Assembly (NCBI GenBank): GCA_947627535.1
Contig: CANQWM010000008.1
Span: 1 to 64,000, forward strand
Source: an uncultured Acetatifactor sp.
Lineage (GTDB): Bacteria > Bacillota > Clostridia > Lachnospirales > Lachnospiraceae
Length of the DNA stretch: 64,000 nt
Reading direction: 5' to 3'
The position numbers and the translations under genes are program-made. Positions 24,237 through 32,048 of this stretch are shown piece by piece (positions within the stretch are counted from its first letter, which is position 1; the number at the start of each line of letters is the position of its first letter). The notes below the pieces were generated by a model, which searched no databases, was not told the origin of the DNA, and saw only the letters and a program-made list of their open reading frames with translations.

Positions 24237-24695
24237 ATGATAGAATATGTTTATGACCGCAGCTGCAATGACATATTTGATCTGCCACAATGGGAGGAAA
24301 GGCCGAATGAGCCGGGCATTGTACCGGTGACAAGGGAGAATTTCCCTCTTTTCCGCGCCCTTCATACCCAAGACGAGGATATGTACTGGAACTCGGATCG
24401 GCTGCTTGCGGACTTGGACGACTGGAGACTGTTATTGTATCTGCGCGATGGCGTACCGGCGGGGGCGATTCAGGCCATGAGGGATTCTGACATGGGGGAG
24501 GTATTTGGCATTTTCTTCTCGGAAGATTTTAATGCTGCAACTTTCCAGGCGCTGATGAAGGCGGCACTGAATGGCGCCAAAGGCGACGGGGCCGGGGCCA
24601 TGGTGTTTTTCAGTGACGGCAGGGAGCATGAAGCCGCTCTGGCGCTGGGATTCCGGTGCGTGGGGGAGTATGTTTGCTATTGTGCGGCGCTGTGA
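24237..24695 (+). pseudogene. N-acetyltransferase, apparently 5'-truncated
   Basis: 152 codons from ATG 24237. The translation (YLRDGVPAGAIQAMRD...GEVFGIFF...ALALGFRCVGEYVCYCAAL) looks like the C-terminal half of a larger GNAT-type protein: strand-helix pattern and the terminal GF-x-x-V-GEY are present. The acetyl-CoA binding motif A (Q/R-x-x-G-x-G/A) is not evident. No ribosome site stands before the ATG or the TTG at 24225. I read it as a remnant at the edge of the accessory region; a short standalone gene is possible. Confidence 0.45.
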
Positions 24696-24713
24696 AGAAG
24701 GGGCGGTAAGTCT

Positions 24714-26258
24714 TCAGGATAGTGTTACAAACACAGCCGAACCGGCGTGGATGATACATTTCTTATCATGAAGATCCGCGCCGGTTCCAAAGCGATAGAT
24801 CACCTCTTTAAAAGTGCCGTTTATGGAAATTTCCGCAGAATCGCCGCCCGGGTTTATTGCGACAAAAATCAATTCGCCGTTCAGGCTTCTGGTATACGCC
24901 AGAGGTTTTCCTGCCGCGCCGTTACAGATAAATTCAATCTTTCCCAGACTTTGCAGCGGCTTATTTGCCTGTCTCAGCGAAATAAGTTTCTTTATTTCAT
25001 TCAGCAGAGAGGCCTTGTCGCCGAGTTGTGCCTGTACCGTTGGACGATTCGGGTCGGGGTCCATGGGAATATATAATTGATCGGCCGGAGCGGTGGAAAA
25101 GCCTGCATTTACGCTGTCGTCCCATTGCATGGGCGAACGCGAACCGGTTCTGCCGTAGCCGCCCTCGACGGAAGTCAACCCCTCCACATAATTCATGCCT
25201 ATTTCATCCCCGTAATAAATATACGGCGCTCCCGGCATTGAAAGCAGAAAGGCAAATGCAAGCTTTTGATTGTCTCCGTGGATATGCCGTGCCAGTCTGT
25301 CCATATCATGATTTCCAGAAGGAATACAGATCAGTCCTTTTCCTTTGGAACGACCGTAACTGTCAGTGTATTTTGCCACAAATTCCGAAGCATCGCCGTT
25401 TCCCTCAAAAAACGGCTTCTCACACCTGAAAAGATCGTTGTAATGCGACGTTCCGAAATGCAGCAGAAAATCCATGTGAAATCCGCCGGCAAGGCTTTGA
25501 TAGGGCTCGCCCCATTCGGATACCATTGCCGCTTCGGGAAATTCTTTCTCAAGAAAGGCGCGGATATTCTGCCAGAGCGCAATGGTTCCCCTGCCGTTCT
25601 CATCGTTTTTAACGAGCGAACCGGCCATATCTACACGGAAACCGTCGCAGCCTCTGGAGAGCCAGAAACGCATAATATCCTTGAGCGCTTCTCTTGTGGC
25701 AATAGCGCCTGCCGAATCCATTGACTGCTGCCACGGACGGTCGGGCTTGTAAAAGCCGTAATTCAGCGCGGGCTGATGGGTGAAGAAATTTACCGCACAG
25801 CTTCCGTCGCGGTCCGATATTCCCCTTAAGGAACCGTAACCGGCGGGCTCTTCCCAGATGCTGTCCGTCCATATATAACGGTCGGTAAATTCGTTCCGTT
25901 CTGCCTTCATGCTTTCTTTGAACCATGGGTGTTCCCATGAGGTATGCCCCGGAACAAGATCGAGAAGGACATGCAGACCAAGCCGGTGCGCCTCATGGAA
26001 CAGATTTACCAGATCGTCATTTGTGCCGTAACGCGGCGCAACCTTGCAGTAATCGGATACGTCATAGCCCGCATCACCGAAAGGGGATTCAAAACAGGGA
26101 TTTATCCAGATCGCAGTACAGCCCAGTTCCTTTATGTAGGGCAATTTTTCGGTTATGCCGTTTATATTGCCGATACCGTCTCCGTCGGTATCCTTGAAGG
26201 ATTGCGGATAGATTTCATAGAAAACAGCATTGTCGAGCCATTCCGGTCTTTTTGACAT
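24714..26258 (-). CDS. GH13 alpha-glucosidase/oligo-1,6-glucosidase-like enzyme
   Basis: 514 aa, cytoplasmic (no signal peptide). The GH13 conserved regions are intact: DLVPGHTS (region I), GFRVDMA with nucleophile Asp (II), MVSEWGEP with acid/base Glu (III) and IPSGNHD with the transition-state Asp (IV). The N-terminal FYEIYPQSFKDTDGDGIGN is the oligo-1,6-glucosidase/trehalulase-type opening with a calcium-loop pattern. It should release glucose from short alpha-glucosides. ATG 26258 follows AGGGGGAT. It has its own promoter and no sugar transporter nearby. Its promoter region replaces the 5' end of the divergent gene, suggesting it arrived by insertion. Confidence 0.93.
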   Translation of the reverse strand: MSKRPEWLDNAVFYEIYPQSFKDTDGDGIGNINGITEKLPYIKELGCTAIWINPCFESPFGDAGYDVSDYCKVAPRYGTNDDLVNLFHEAHRLGLHVLLDLVPGHTSWEHPWFKESMKAERNEFTDRYIWTDSIWEEPAGYGSLRGISDRDGSCAVNFFTHQPALNYGFYKPDRPWQQSMDSAGAIATREALKDIMRFWLSRGCDGFRVDMAGSLVKNDENGRGTIALWQNIRAFLEKEFPEAAMVSEWGEPYQSLAGGFHMDFLLHFGTSHYNDLFRCEKPFFEGNGDASEFVAKYTDSYGRSKGKGLICIPSGNHDMDRLARHIHGDNQKLAFAFLLSMPGAPYIYYGDEIGMNYVEGLTSVEGGYGRTGSRSPMQWDDSVNAGFSTAPADQLYIPMDPDPNRPTVQAQLGDKASLLNEIKKLISLRQANKPLQSLGKIEFICNGAAGKPLAYTRSLNGELIFVAINPGGDSAEISINGTFKEVIYRFGTGADLHDKKCIIHAGSAVFVTLS

Positions 26259-26308
26259 GGTATTATCCCCCTGTTTTTTCAAAGGTTGAAAGGTATCTCT
26301 GTATGGCT

Positions 26309-26338
26309 AGTATAGCACGGAATATGTGTTTTCGTCTA
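26309..26338 (-). promoter_or_regulatory. Promoter of the GH13 gene
   Basis: Read on the minus strand: TAGACG, an 18-base spacer and the extended -10 TGCTATACT (26317-26309). The start should fall about 45 bases before the ATG at 26258. Confidence 0.65.
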
Positions 26339-26341
26339 TCC

Positions 26342-27646
26342 CTCATCCGGTGCGCCGAAAAGAAATTTGTAACGCTGGGGACAGAAAACATCTTGCAGGA
26401 ATTGGAAGCGCAGCTTACGGATTCGCAGATCAGTGCCGTAAAATACACCATAGCCGATGAGGAGGATCTGTCCGACAGACAGGCGTATGAGCAGCAGTCC
26501 GCGCTTATGAAGATAAATGCGGATCAGGCATACAGGGCGACCGCTACTTTTTACCTGTCTTCCGACAGCAGGGAAAAAACTTCTTCTATTGTATCGCTGT
26601 ATGAAGATCTGATTTGCGGCACAGGTTTAGACTATGTTGTCGGGCGGACAGAACTGACAGGGGACGATGTGGCGGAACTGGTTTCACTGATGAGCAGGAC
26701 ATCTGATGACATGGTACAGGAGAAAGACAGTTTTACTGTAGTGGTCATGTACTATAATGAGACAGGATGCAGGGAGCTGCTTGAGACGATAACAGATTTT
26801 ATATACGAAAAACAGAATGAGTTAACCGAAATCTTCGGCGCTTATGAAATTACCGCCATGGAACCTTCTTTGGTGACGGTAAAGGATATAAGCTACTCTG
26901 ATTATCAAAAGAATTACAGAGCGGATACGCTTAAATTACAGCAGGAAATTGAAAGCGACAAAGAAGCGTTCACCGAGGAACAGGCGTTGTATTATGACAT
27001 TTTATTGAACGGAGAGGTTACAAAGCAAAAGGAGTCAAATGAAGACAGCGGAACGGATAAAATCGACTCAACAGTACAGTTCAGAGTGAACTATATCGTT
27101 TGGGGAGCTTTGCTGGCGGCATTTTTATATGCTTTCTGGATTTTTTTGGTGAACATATTCCATACAAGGATCTGCGCTTCCGATAACTTACAGGAACTTT
27201 ATGATATCCCGCAGCTTGGCATGATTCCAAGAGAAGCTACGGACAAGAAGCGGCTTGGACGTGTGGATAAAATGGTACTGTGGCTGAGGAATCGTAATAA
27301 GCGAAGTTTCAGCAGGGAAGAAACGGTAGAATTAACGGAAGCCGCAATAAAACTGGCTGCAGCAAAGGAAGCGCTTACGACGGTATATCTTGTCGGCTGC
27401 AATCTGCAGGAGGATGCGGGGAAAATCTGTGAGCAGTTAAAAGAGGGTCTGCAGAAGGAAAAGATTCAGGTCAATGTGCTGAATAATATTCTGTATGATG
27501 CCCGGGCAATGAAAGAAATTGAAAGAGTCGGGGGGGTTGTGCTTGTTGAAAAGACCGGTTCCACACTCTATAATGAGATATCGCAGGAAATTGAACTTCT
27601 GAAGCGGCAGGGAGTTCGGATATTAGGCGGGGTGATTGTAGACTGA
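26342..27646 (+). pseudogene. Polysaccharide co-polymerase (Wzz/CpsC-like), 5'-truncated
   Basis: The frame encodes a large extracytoplasmic coiled region (about 230 residues), one TM segment (VNYIVWGALLAAFLYAFWIFLV) and a cytoplasmic tail resembling a degenerate tyrosine-kinase domain (TVYLVGCNLQEDAGKICEQL... and VGGVVLVEKTGS) without a Walker A motif. Wzz/CpsC proteins start with a cytoplasmic helix and TM1; here those are missing, and the frame runs upstream into the GH13 promoter, whose antisense gives a meaningless N-terminus. It is therefore a beheaded gene and probably non-functional. Capsule genes that would accompany it are absent. Confidence 0.6.
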
Positions 27647-27713
27647 CAGCGGCAAGATTTATTCGTGATTCTGTAGTATATCTTATCAAGATGAAAATTT
27701 AGAGAGGAATATC

Positions 27714-27920
27714 ATGAACAATATCTGATCGGAAAATGTGCAGGGCATTGTGACGCTGTATCTGAGTCGGAAATTGAGATTTGATAAAAGCGGAGTTTAT
27801 TTTGTTATAAAGGAAAGAAATATATTCCACTCGGATTTTAATGAGCATAAGGGCATTGAACTTGCTATACAAGATTTGGCTGCTTTTCATAATGCCAATG
27901 AAATTGTTGAAAAGCGATAG
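27714..27920 (+). pseudogene. Small gene interrupted by an in-frame stop
   Basis: ATG 27714 has a good ribosome site (GAGAGGAATATC), but codon 5 is TGA (27726-27728). The same frame then stays open for 63 codons to TAG at 27918, giving ...GIVTLYLSRKLRFDKSGVYFVIKE...NEIVEKR. A GTG at 27738 has no ribosome site. The product is not recognised. It may be a decayed gene fragment or a very short leader. Confidence 0.35.
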
Positions 27921-27974
27921 GTTATTTTTGAAGATGCCGCACAGATATTGTTAGATTAATATATGGGAAAGTAG

Positions 27975-28388
27975 GAGGCGGCTAACCTTGTATCGGAACA
28001 GTTGCTGCCTTTGGCAGATTATTATGGTTGTACCTTTGGCAGGACCACACCTGATAAGATGAAGTGCCTGCCTGCTGTAGAGTGGGGGCAGGTGCTGGAT
28101 GTGCCAACCATTGCAGAAAGCCCTGTCAGTTTTGAACTGGAAGTGAAAAAAGAAATCCCTATGGGGGATGGATCAGATATTTTTCTCTGTTTGATCCGGA
28201 ATGTAATCCAGGATGAAAAACTGCTGAATACAGAGGTTCCCTTTACAGAAAGATTGATGAAGGCGGCTCCGGTACTGGCTCCGGGCGAAGGTACTTATTC
28301 ATCCATTGATGGAAGGTATCTGGGGAAATGGGGAGAACCAATGGAAAATCTAACGAATACGAATGTTGAAGAAGGAGACAGAATCTGA
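27975..28388 (+). pseudogene. Flavin reductase/flavoredoxin-like fragment
   Basis: The open frame from the stop at 27972 reads EAANLVSEQLLPLADYYGCTFGRTTPDKMK..., which resembles the middle and C-terminal part of FMN-binding flavin reductase-like proteins (ADYYG...TPDKMK). The N-terminal flavin-binding half is missing and no start codon with a ribosome site is seen. The end (YSSIDGRYLGKWGEPMENL) fits the family. It is probably a remnant. A 12-codon fragment starting MKIGIIADTAGV (28391-28429) and a terminator follow. Confidence 0.5.
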
Positions 28389-28430
28389 ACATGAAGATCG
28401 GTATCATAGCTGATACAGCAGGCGTGTAAG

Positions 28431-28472
28431 AAAAAGGGACACATACCCGTGGAGGGATGCGTCCCTTTTTCT
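28431..28472 (+). terminator. Hairpin terminator, usable on both strands
   Basis: AAAAAGGGAC-CAT (28431-28444) pairs with ATG-GTCCCTTTTT (28457-28470) with small mismatches. T runs are present on both strands. Confidence 0.75.
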
Positions 28473-28474
28473 TA

Positions 28475-28515
28475 GCGACCCGATGTGGAGTCGAACCACA
28501 TTTTTCCCACCGTTG
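28475..28515 (-). other. tRNA 3'-end-like fragment (possible attachment-site scar)
   Basis: On the minus strand TGTGG-TTCGACT-CCACA is a perfect T-arm with a canonical loop, followed by seven bases TCGGGTC and G, like an acceptor strand. No matching 5' acceptor, D-arm or anticodon arm lies upstream, so it is not a complete tRNA. Such 3' fragments mark integration sites of mobile elements, but chance resemblance is possible. Confidence 0.25.
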
Positions 28516-28615
28516 AAATTTATACTTTCGCAATGTTGCAATATTTGATTTATGCATATCCGTAACAATTTTATCGTAATCACATGAATATGTTTTTTCA
28601 TATAAATTGTTTCTT

Positions 28616-29098
28616 TCATTCATCATTAGTATCCTTTATTTTCAACTCTGTAAGCATAAGTCGCTCTAAACGTAAAATATCTGGAAAAACAACTTTTTTC
28701 CCTCTGGCATGAAGCTGCCGAAGCTGTTTCATATTTGTACTGATTGTCCGATGAATAGAATGTTTTACAGGGACTGGATTGCTATTACGGGTATGTATAT
28801 GGTCGAGATAGTATTCTGTTACCGGAAACATATTCTGCAGCAGGAAGGCTGCTTTCTTTCCGTCAAATTCTCCTATAACGATAGTTAGGCATTTCCCGTA
28901 CTTCTGTACCTGCTTATCATAGATCGCTTGAAATTTGTTTACTCGGCTACTGAGCGGAACCATCCAGTTTTCATCCCGCAGGCAGTAAAATGTGGGACGG
29001 TATGCACCGTTCTCCTTATTTTGCATGAGCTTGCTATCTTTTACTTTTTCAAAGTATTCATCTTTGATATGGTAAACATACCCTTCTTGGTAAATCAT
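28616..29098 (-). CDS. Type III toxin-antitoxin endoribonuclease (ToxN/AbiQ/CptN family)
   Basis: 160 aa, soluble and basic, normal length for ToxN/CptN. The family core is visible: YCLRDENWMVPLSS (conserved Pro-Leu-Ser-Ser of the active site), KYGKCLTIVIGEFDGKKAAFLLQNMFPV and a C-terminal helix-rich part. These toxins are sequence-specific ribonucleases held inactive by pieces of a repeat-containing antitoxin RNA that they cut themselves. Exactly that context is present upstream: a consensus promoter, two 46-nt repeats and a terminator at 29115-29306. AGGGAG precedes the ATG. Toxin expression would depend on read-through of the terminator. Known members give phage resistance by abortive infection. 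Confidence 0.85.
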   Translation of the reverse strand: MIYQEGYVYHIKDEYFEKVKDSKLMQNKENGAYRPTFYCLRDENWMVPLSSRVNKFQAIYDKQVQKYGKCLTIVIGEFDGKKAAFLLQNMFPVTEYYLDHIHTRNSNPVPVKHSIHRTISTNMKQLRQLHARGKKVVFPDILRLERLMLTELKIKDTNDE

Positions 29099-29114
29099 AG
29101 TCTCCCTACCGATC

Positions 29115-29146
29115 AGATAAAAATAGCCCTATCTTTCGATAGGGCT
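29115..29146 (-). terminator. Terminator between antitoxin RNA and toxin gene
   Basis: AGCCCTATC-GAAA-GATAGGGCT followed by ATTTTTATC on the minus strand. The nine-base stem has a GNRA tetraloop. Such an attenuating terminator between antitoxin and toxin is standard in ToxIN-type loci. Confidence 0.88.
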
Positions 29147-29271
29147 CGATTTTCGAGCCGGACATTTATTAGACGCTTCCGGTGAGCGAACAATATTTTC
29201 GAGCCGTTCATTTATAGGCCGCCAGCGGTGAGCGGACAATATTTTCGATGATGGATCGCTCCCTCATCATT
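29116..29271 (-). ncRNA. Type III antitoxin RNA (CptI/ToxI-like)
   Basis: Transcript predicted from the promoter at 29278-29306 (minus strand) to the terminator at 29115. It holds two 46-nt tandem repeats starting at 29247 and 29201, each opening with CGAAAATATTG, plus the first seven bases of a third at 29155. No coding frame with a ribosome site is present. The CptI antitoxin of Lachnospiraceae is known to have about 45-nt repeats, so the fit is good. Each repeat should fold into one toxin-binding unit. Confidence 0.82.
29156..29247 (-). repeat. Two 46-bp tandem repeats of the antitoxin
   Basis: Unit 1 is 29247-29202 and unit 2 is 29201-29156. Both share CGAAAATATTGT-CGCTCACCG, a central variable part, and TAAATG---CGGCT. 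The variable part differs (CTGGCGGCC versus GAAGCGTCT), with partly compensating changes in the flanking bases. Confidence 0.88.
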
Positions 29272-29277
29272 ACTATC

Positions 29278-29306
29278 ATTATACGAAGACAGCGAAAATA
29301 TGTCAA
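29278..29306 (-). promoter_or_regulatory. Consensus sigma-A promoter of the antitoxin RNA
   Basis: On the minus strand TTGACA (29306-29301), a 17-base spacer and TATAAT (29283-29278). Both hexamers are perfect, which fits the need for high antitoxin levels. Confidence 0.92.
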
Positions 29307-29465
29307 TTAACTTTAAAAAAATTTTAGATTTCAATTTAATGAAAGACCGTTCCATGAAAGGCAGGAAACGGTTTTTGAGTGGCTGGTGCGGGAATCTGTT
29401 GTATTTGCCGGATGAATGGGAAGTATACATACTCAAAAAGAAATCGGCCTTTAAGAAAGTAATTT

Positions 29466-29576
29466 ATGGGAACAGGAATTATTGTATGCGGGTTAAGTGG
29501 CACTGGAAAGAGTACACTGGGAAAGACTCTTGCAGAAGTATCATCAGACAAAGTTTATGGTTGTAAAGGGAGCTAA
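29466..29576 (+). pseudogene. N-terminal fragment of a P-loop kinase/ATPase
   Basis: ATG 29466 opens 36 codons containing the Walker A motif CGLSGTGKSTLGKTLA, then TAA. Nucleoside or adenylate kinase-like proteins with this opening are about 180 aa, so this is only the first fifth. The next truncated gene begins one base after the stop. It belongs to the deletion-scarred block 29466-30626. Confidence 0.5.
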
Positions 29577-29577
29577 A

Positions 29578-29950
29578 ATGGCAAGAGAAACAATTCTAAT
29601 CATAGAAGACGATTCAGATCTGCGTGAGGGATTACATTTTTCCTTTGCCGGGGACGGATATGATGTACTCGATGCAGGGACGAAGCGACAGGGTTTATAA
29701 AAATGACGAGGAAATTGTGCTGAGCCGGCAGGAATATAAATTGCTGGTTTATCTGTTGGAAAACAAAAATCATGTATTGTCGAAAGAGCAGATTTTAAAC
29801 CATATCTGGGATAATGAGGGAAAGTTTGTCGATCATAATACGGTTTCCGTCAATATCAGCAGACTTCAGACTAAGGTAGAAAATAATGCCTCTGATCCAA
29901 AGTATATTAAAACGATTCATGGAATTGGGTATATATGGAAGGAAGAATAG
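29578..29950 (+). pseudogene. Response regulator with internal deletion and frameshift
   Basis: ATG 29578 starts a receiver domain (ETILIIEDDSDLREGLHFSF) that stops at 29700 after 40 residues. A complete winged-helix output domain (VYKNDEEIVLSRQEYKLLVYL to HGIGYIWKEE) continues in another frame to 29950. The phosphoacceptor Asp and Lys region, roughly 85 residues, is missing at the seam (about 29685). A functional protein is unlikely unless the winged helix is made from an internal start. Confidence 0.75.
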
Positions 29951-29951
29951 C

Positions 29952-30626
29952 ATGATAATTACGATATTGCTTGCCGGACTGCTCTGCCTGGCCGTGGGTT
30001 ACGGGATTTATCAAAACAGAAAAACCTATCGTCGGATCGATGGCCTGTTGGATCTTGTGCTGAGCCGGGAAGAGATTGAATATTCCGATGTAAAAGAGGG
30101 AGAGGCTTCTCCGTTAGAAGGAGCGGACACCGGTGAGGTGAGTGATCGAATCCTGCAGGCAATCAGCGACGTTCCAAAGGCTATTTTGAAGGATTATTCC
30201 ACAGCAATGGAAACACAAAAGAATTATCTCAGGCAGCAGCAGATTTTCTTTTATGGGATAGCGGTAATTCTTTTGGTTATCAGTCAGTTTCATATTGTAA
30301 ATTGTATGAATTATTCTATTCTCTCCCGTAGGCGGGAATATGGGATCATCCGCGCGATGGGCATTACAGACAGCGGATTTTTCCGAATGGTACTGACGAC
30401 CGGGATCCTGTATGGTGTGTTGGCGGATTTGTTTATCTTTTTGGCCTATCACCTGTTCCTGCGGCGTGTGATGGATTATTATATGGCACATGTGGTACAG
30501 TTTTTGCACTTTACGGCAAAGATCCCGCAGGGAATTGTCATAATGATCATGGTGCTGAATCTTCTGATTGCAGTGATGGCTGTGGTTGCGCCGGCAGGAA
30601 AGATTTTAAATGACAACATCGCATAA
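29952..30626 (+). pseudogene. Histidine kinase-FtsX permease deletion chimera
   Basis: One open frame of 224 codons joins two unrelated parts. Residues 1 to about 68 look like the membrane N-terminus of a sensor kinase (LAGLLCLAVGYGIYQNRKTYRRIDGLLD). From about 70 on it is the C-terminal FtsX module of a BceB-type permease (NCMNYSILSRRREYGIIRAMGITDSGF plus three TM helices). The kinase core, the ATPase gene and most of the permease have been lost between them by an in-frame deletion. Order and content match the intact cassette at 156-5476. Activity is unlikely. Confidence 0.7.
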
Positions 30627-30804
30627 AGCATGACAAACACATCAGCAGTGCGGCGGTAATCAAAAATCCAAAAAATAAGACCAAGCGCCCGTTTCCGGCG
30701 GCTGGAATGTGTCAACTGTGTTATGCGGGCGGCATTTTCACAATAGAGCTTCCAACCGAAAGTTGGATGAAACATAGACTCATCAAACTAATGTGTCATT
30801 GTTT

Positions 30805-30843
30805 TTGAAGTTGATTGCCTGTAAAATATAATTGCAGCTGCAA
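30805..30843 (+). promoter_or_regulatory. Promoter and palindromic operator of the XRE regulator
   Basis: TTGAAG (30805-30810), 16 bases, TATAAT (30827-30832), and a perfect 12-bp palindrome TTGCAGCTGCAA (30832-30843) overlapping the start-site region. The palindrome is a likely autorepression site for the regulator at 30870. Confidence 0.6.
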
Positions 30844-30869
30844 AAATAAAAATCACGAGGTACTTAAAT

Positions 30870-31652
30870 ATGACTACAATTAAGATCAATGAACAAATTG
30901 CCTTTCTCAGAAAGCAGAAAGGTCTTACGCAAGAAGAACTTGCAAACGCCCTCGGTGTAACAAATCAGGCGGTTTCAAAATGGGAATCGGCACAATGCTG
31001 TCCGGATATTCAGCTTCTCCCCGATCTCGCAAAAATCTTTGATGTTTCGGTGGACGAGCTTCTCGGATATACCCCTGTTTCCACAGCTGAAGACATTGTA
31101 CTTGCGATTCGCAAGCGCATAGAGTCTTTGCCCAAGGGGGAGGATTTTGCCTTTACATTCAGAATAGCTGCTGCTCTCCACACGATTATTCTGTCAAAAG
31201 GAATGACCGAAGACAATATGAATCCTGGATGGAATACAGAAGATGCTATTGAGCATGCTGGAAATGTTGAATGGGGTTATTCTTGTTGTAATATTCCAGA
31301 AATAACAACGACGATGCGACACGGAGCTGTGTTCTTTTCAAACAATAGGAACTTAACTCTGCTGAATACGGATGTTCGTCGGATTGTAACAATGATTAAA
31401 CCATTTAGTGATACGAAGAATTTGAAGATTGCCGCAGCTCTTTATCAGTTGACCGTCCATTCCGAAGATGCTTACACAACCATTGCTCAGATCAGCGATA
31501 GGTCTGGGGTATCTCCAGAAAAAGTTAGAGATTGTCTGGAGGGCGATCTGTCTCAATTTATTGTTGAAAAGGAAGGGACGGAAAGAGAATTCCGCTTTGA
31601 GGGAATGTATATGAGTATCCTTCCGGTTATTTCTCTTTTCGATTTCAAATGA
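30870..31652 (+). CDS. XRE-family transcriptional regulator
   Basis: 260 aa. An N-terminal Cro/CI helix-turn-helix (about residues 7-63: LRKQKGLTQEELANALGVTNQAVSKWES) with the typical DELLGY end. The remaining 190 residues look like a helical ligand or dimer domain, including a second winged-helix-like stretch (TTIAQISDRSGVSPEKVRDCL). ACGAGG precedes the ATG. A consensus-like promoter with a palindrome lies upstream, which suggests self-repression. The target is unknown; the neighbours are degraded genes. Confidence 0.85.
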   Translation: MTTIKINEQIAFLRKQKGLTQEELANALGVTNQAVSKWESAQCCPDIQLLPDLAKIFDVSVDELLGYTPVSTAEDIVLAIRKRIESLPKGEDFAFTFRIAAALHTIILSKGMTEDNMNPGWNTEDAIEHAGNVEWGYSCCNIPEITTTMRHGAVFFSNNRNLTLLNTDVRRIVTMIKPFSDTKNLKIAAALYQLTVHSEDAYTTIAQISDRSGVSPEKVRDCLEGDLSQFIVEKEGTEREFRFEGMYMSILPVISLFDFK

Positions 31653-32048
31653 AATTTTATAAAACCACCTATCCAAACTGATTTTGATGTACTACAAAGC
31701 TGGCAACCAGCCGGGCAAACGGGCAGTCGGTTGACGATTGGCTGGACATGATACAGGACTACACCCAGCTTGAGGAGCTTGACCGTCCCACTCTTGTCCG
31801 GCTCATCAGAAAATCGAGGTCGGAGAAAATATCAGGTGAATGACCACATAGAACGGGACATCAACATCTACTACAATTTTGTGGGCTTTGTGGAATTATA
31901 AACCCGTCATGCTTTATGCAAGGTTGACTAAGAGTAATATTGTAAATGAAATAGAAAGCTAATATTATCTTGGATGACAATGCCGCAGAGACCTGTTTGC
32001 GAGGTCCTGCGGCATATTCAAGCGGTTCTTTTCGCCCTGTTCATAATG
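31653..32048. other. Intergenic stretch with recombinase scar and a hairpin
   Basis: Besides the recombinase fragment at 31688-31901, the stretch holds a strong hairpin (about 31980-32016, ATGCCGCAG...CTGCGGCAT) without a clear T run. No complete gene is seen. Confidence 0.5.
31688..31901 (+). pseudogene. Large serine recombinase, C-terminal fragment
   Basis: One frame gives DDWLDMIQDYTQLEELDRPTLVRLIRK and, after a shift near 31810-31826, another gives YQVNDHIERDINIYYNFVGFVEL to a TAA at 31899. Together they resemble the C-terminal end (DUF4368-type) of large serine recombinases found on Clostridia conjugative transposons. The catalytic and zinc domains are absent. It is a scar of a lost mobile element. 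Confidence 0.65.

Noticed and set aside
26252-26341. N-terminal extension of the Wzz-like frame as a real start
   Set aside because: It is antisense to the GH13 start and promoter and lacks the cytoplasmic and TM1 features of the family.
28475-28515. A complete tRNA gene
   Set aside because: Only the T-arm and a 3' strand are present; no acceptor partner, D-arm or anticodon arm was found.
29156-29247. CRISPR array
   Set aside because: There are two adjacent 46-bp units without spacers, and the toxin gene plus terminator explain them as a type III antitoxin. No cas genes or other arrays were seen in the window.
29300-29566. 88-codon plus-strand frame starting in the antitoxin promoter
   Set aside because: It begins inside the minus-strand promoter, has no motif, and overlaps the P-loop fragment read in another frame.
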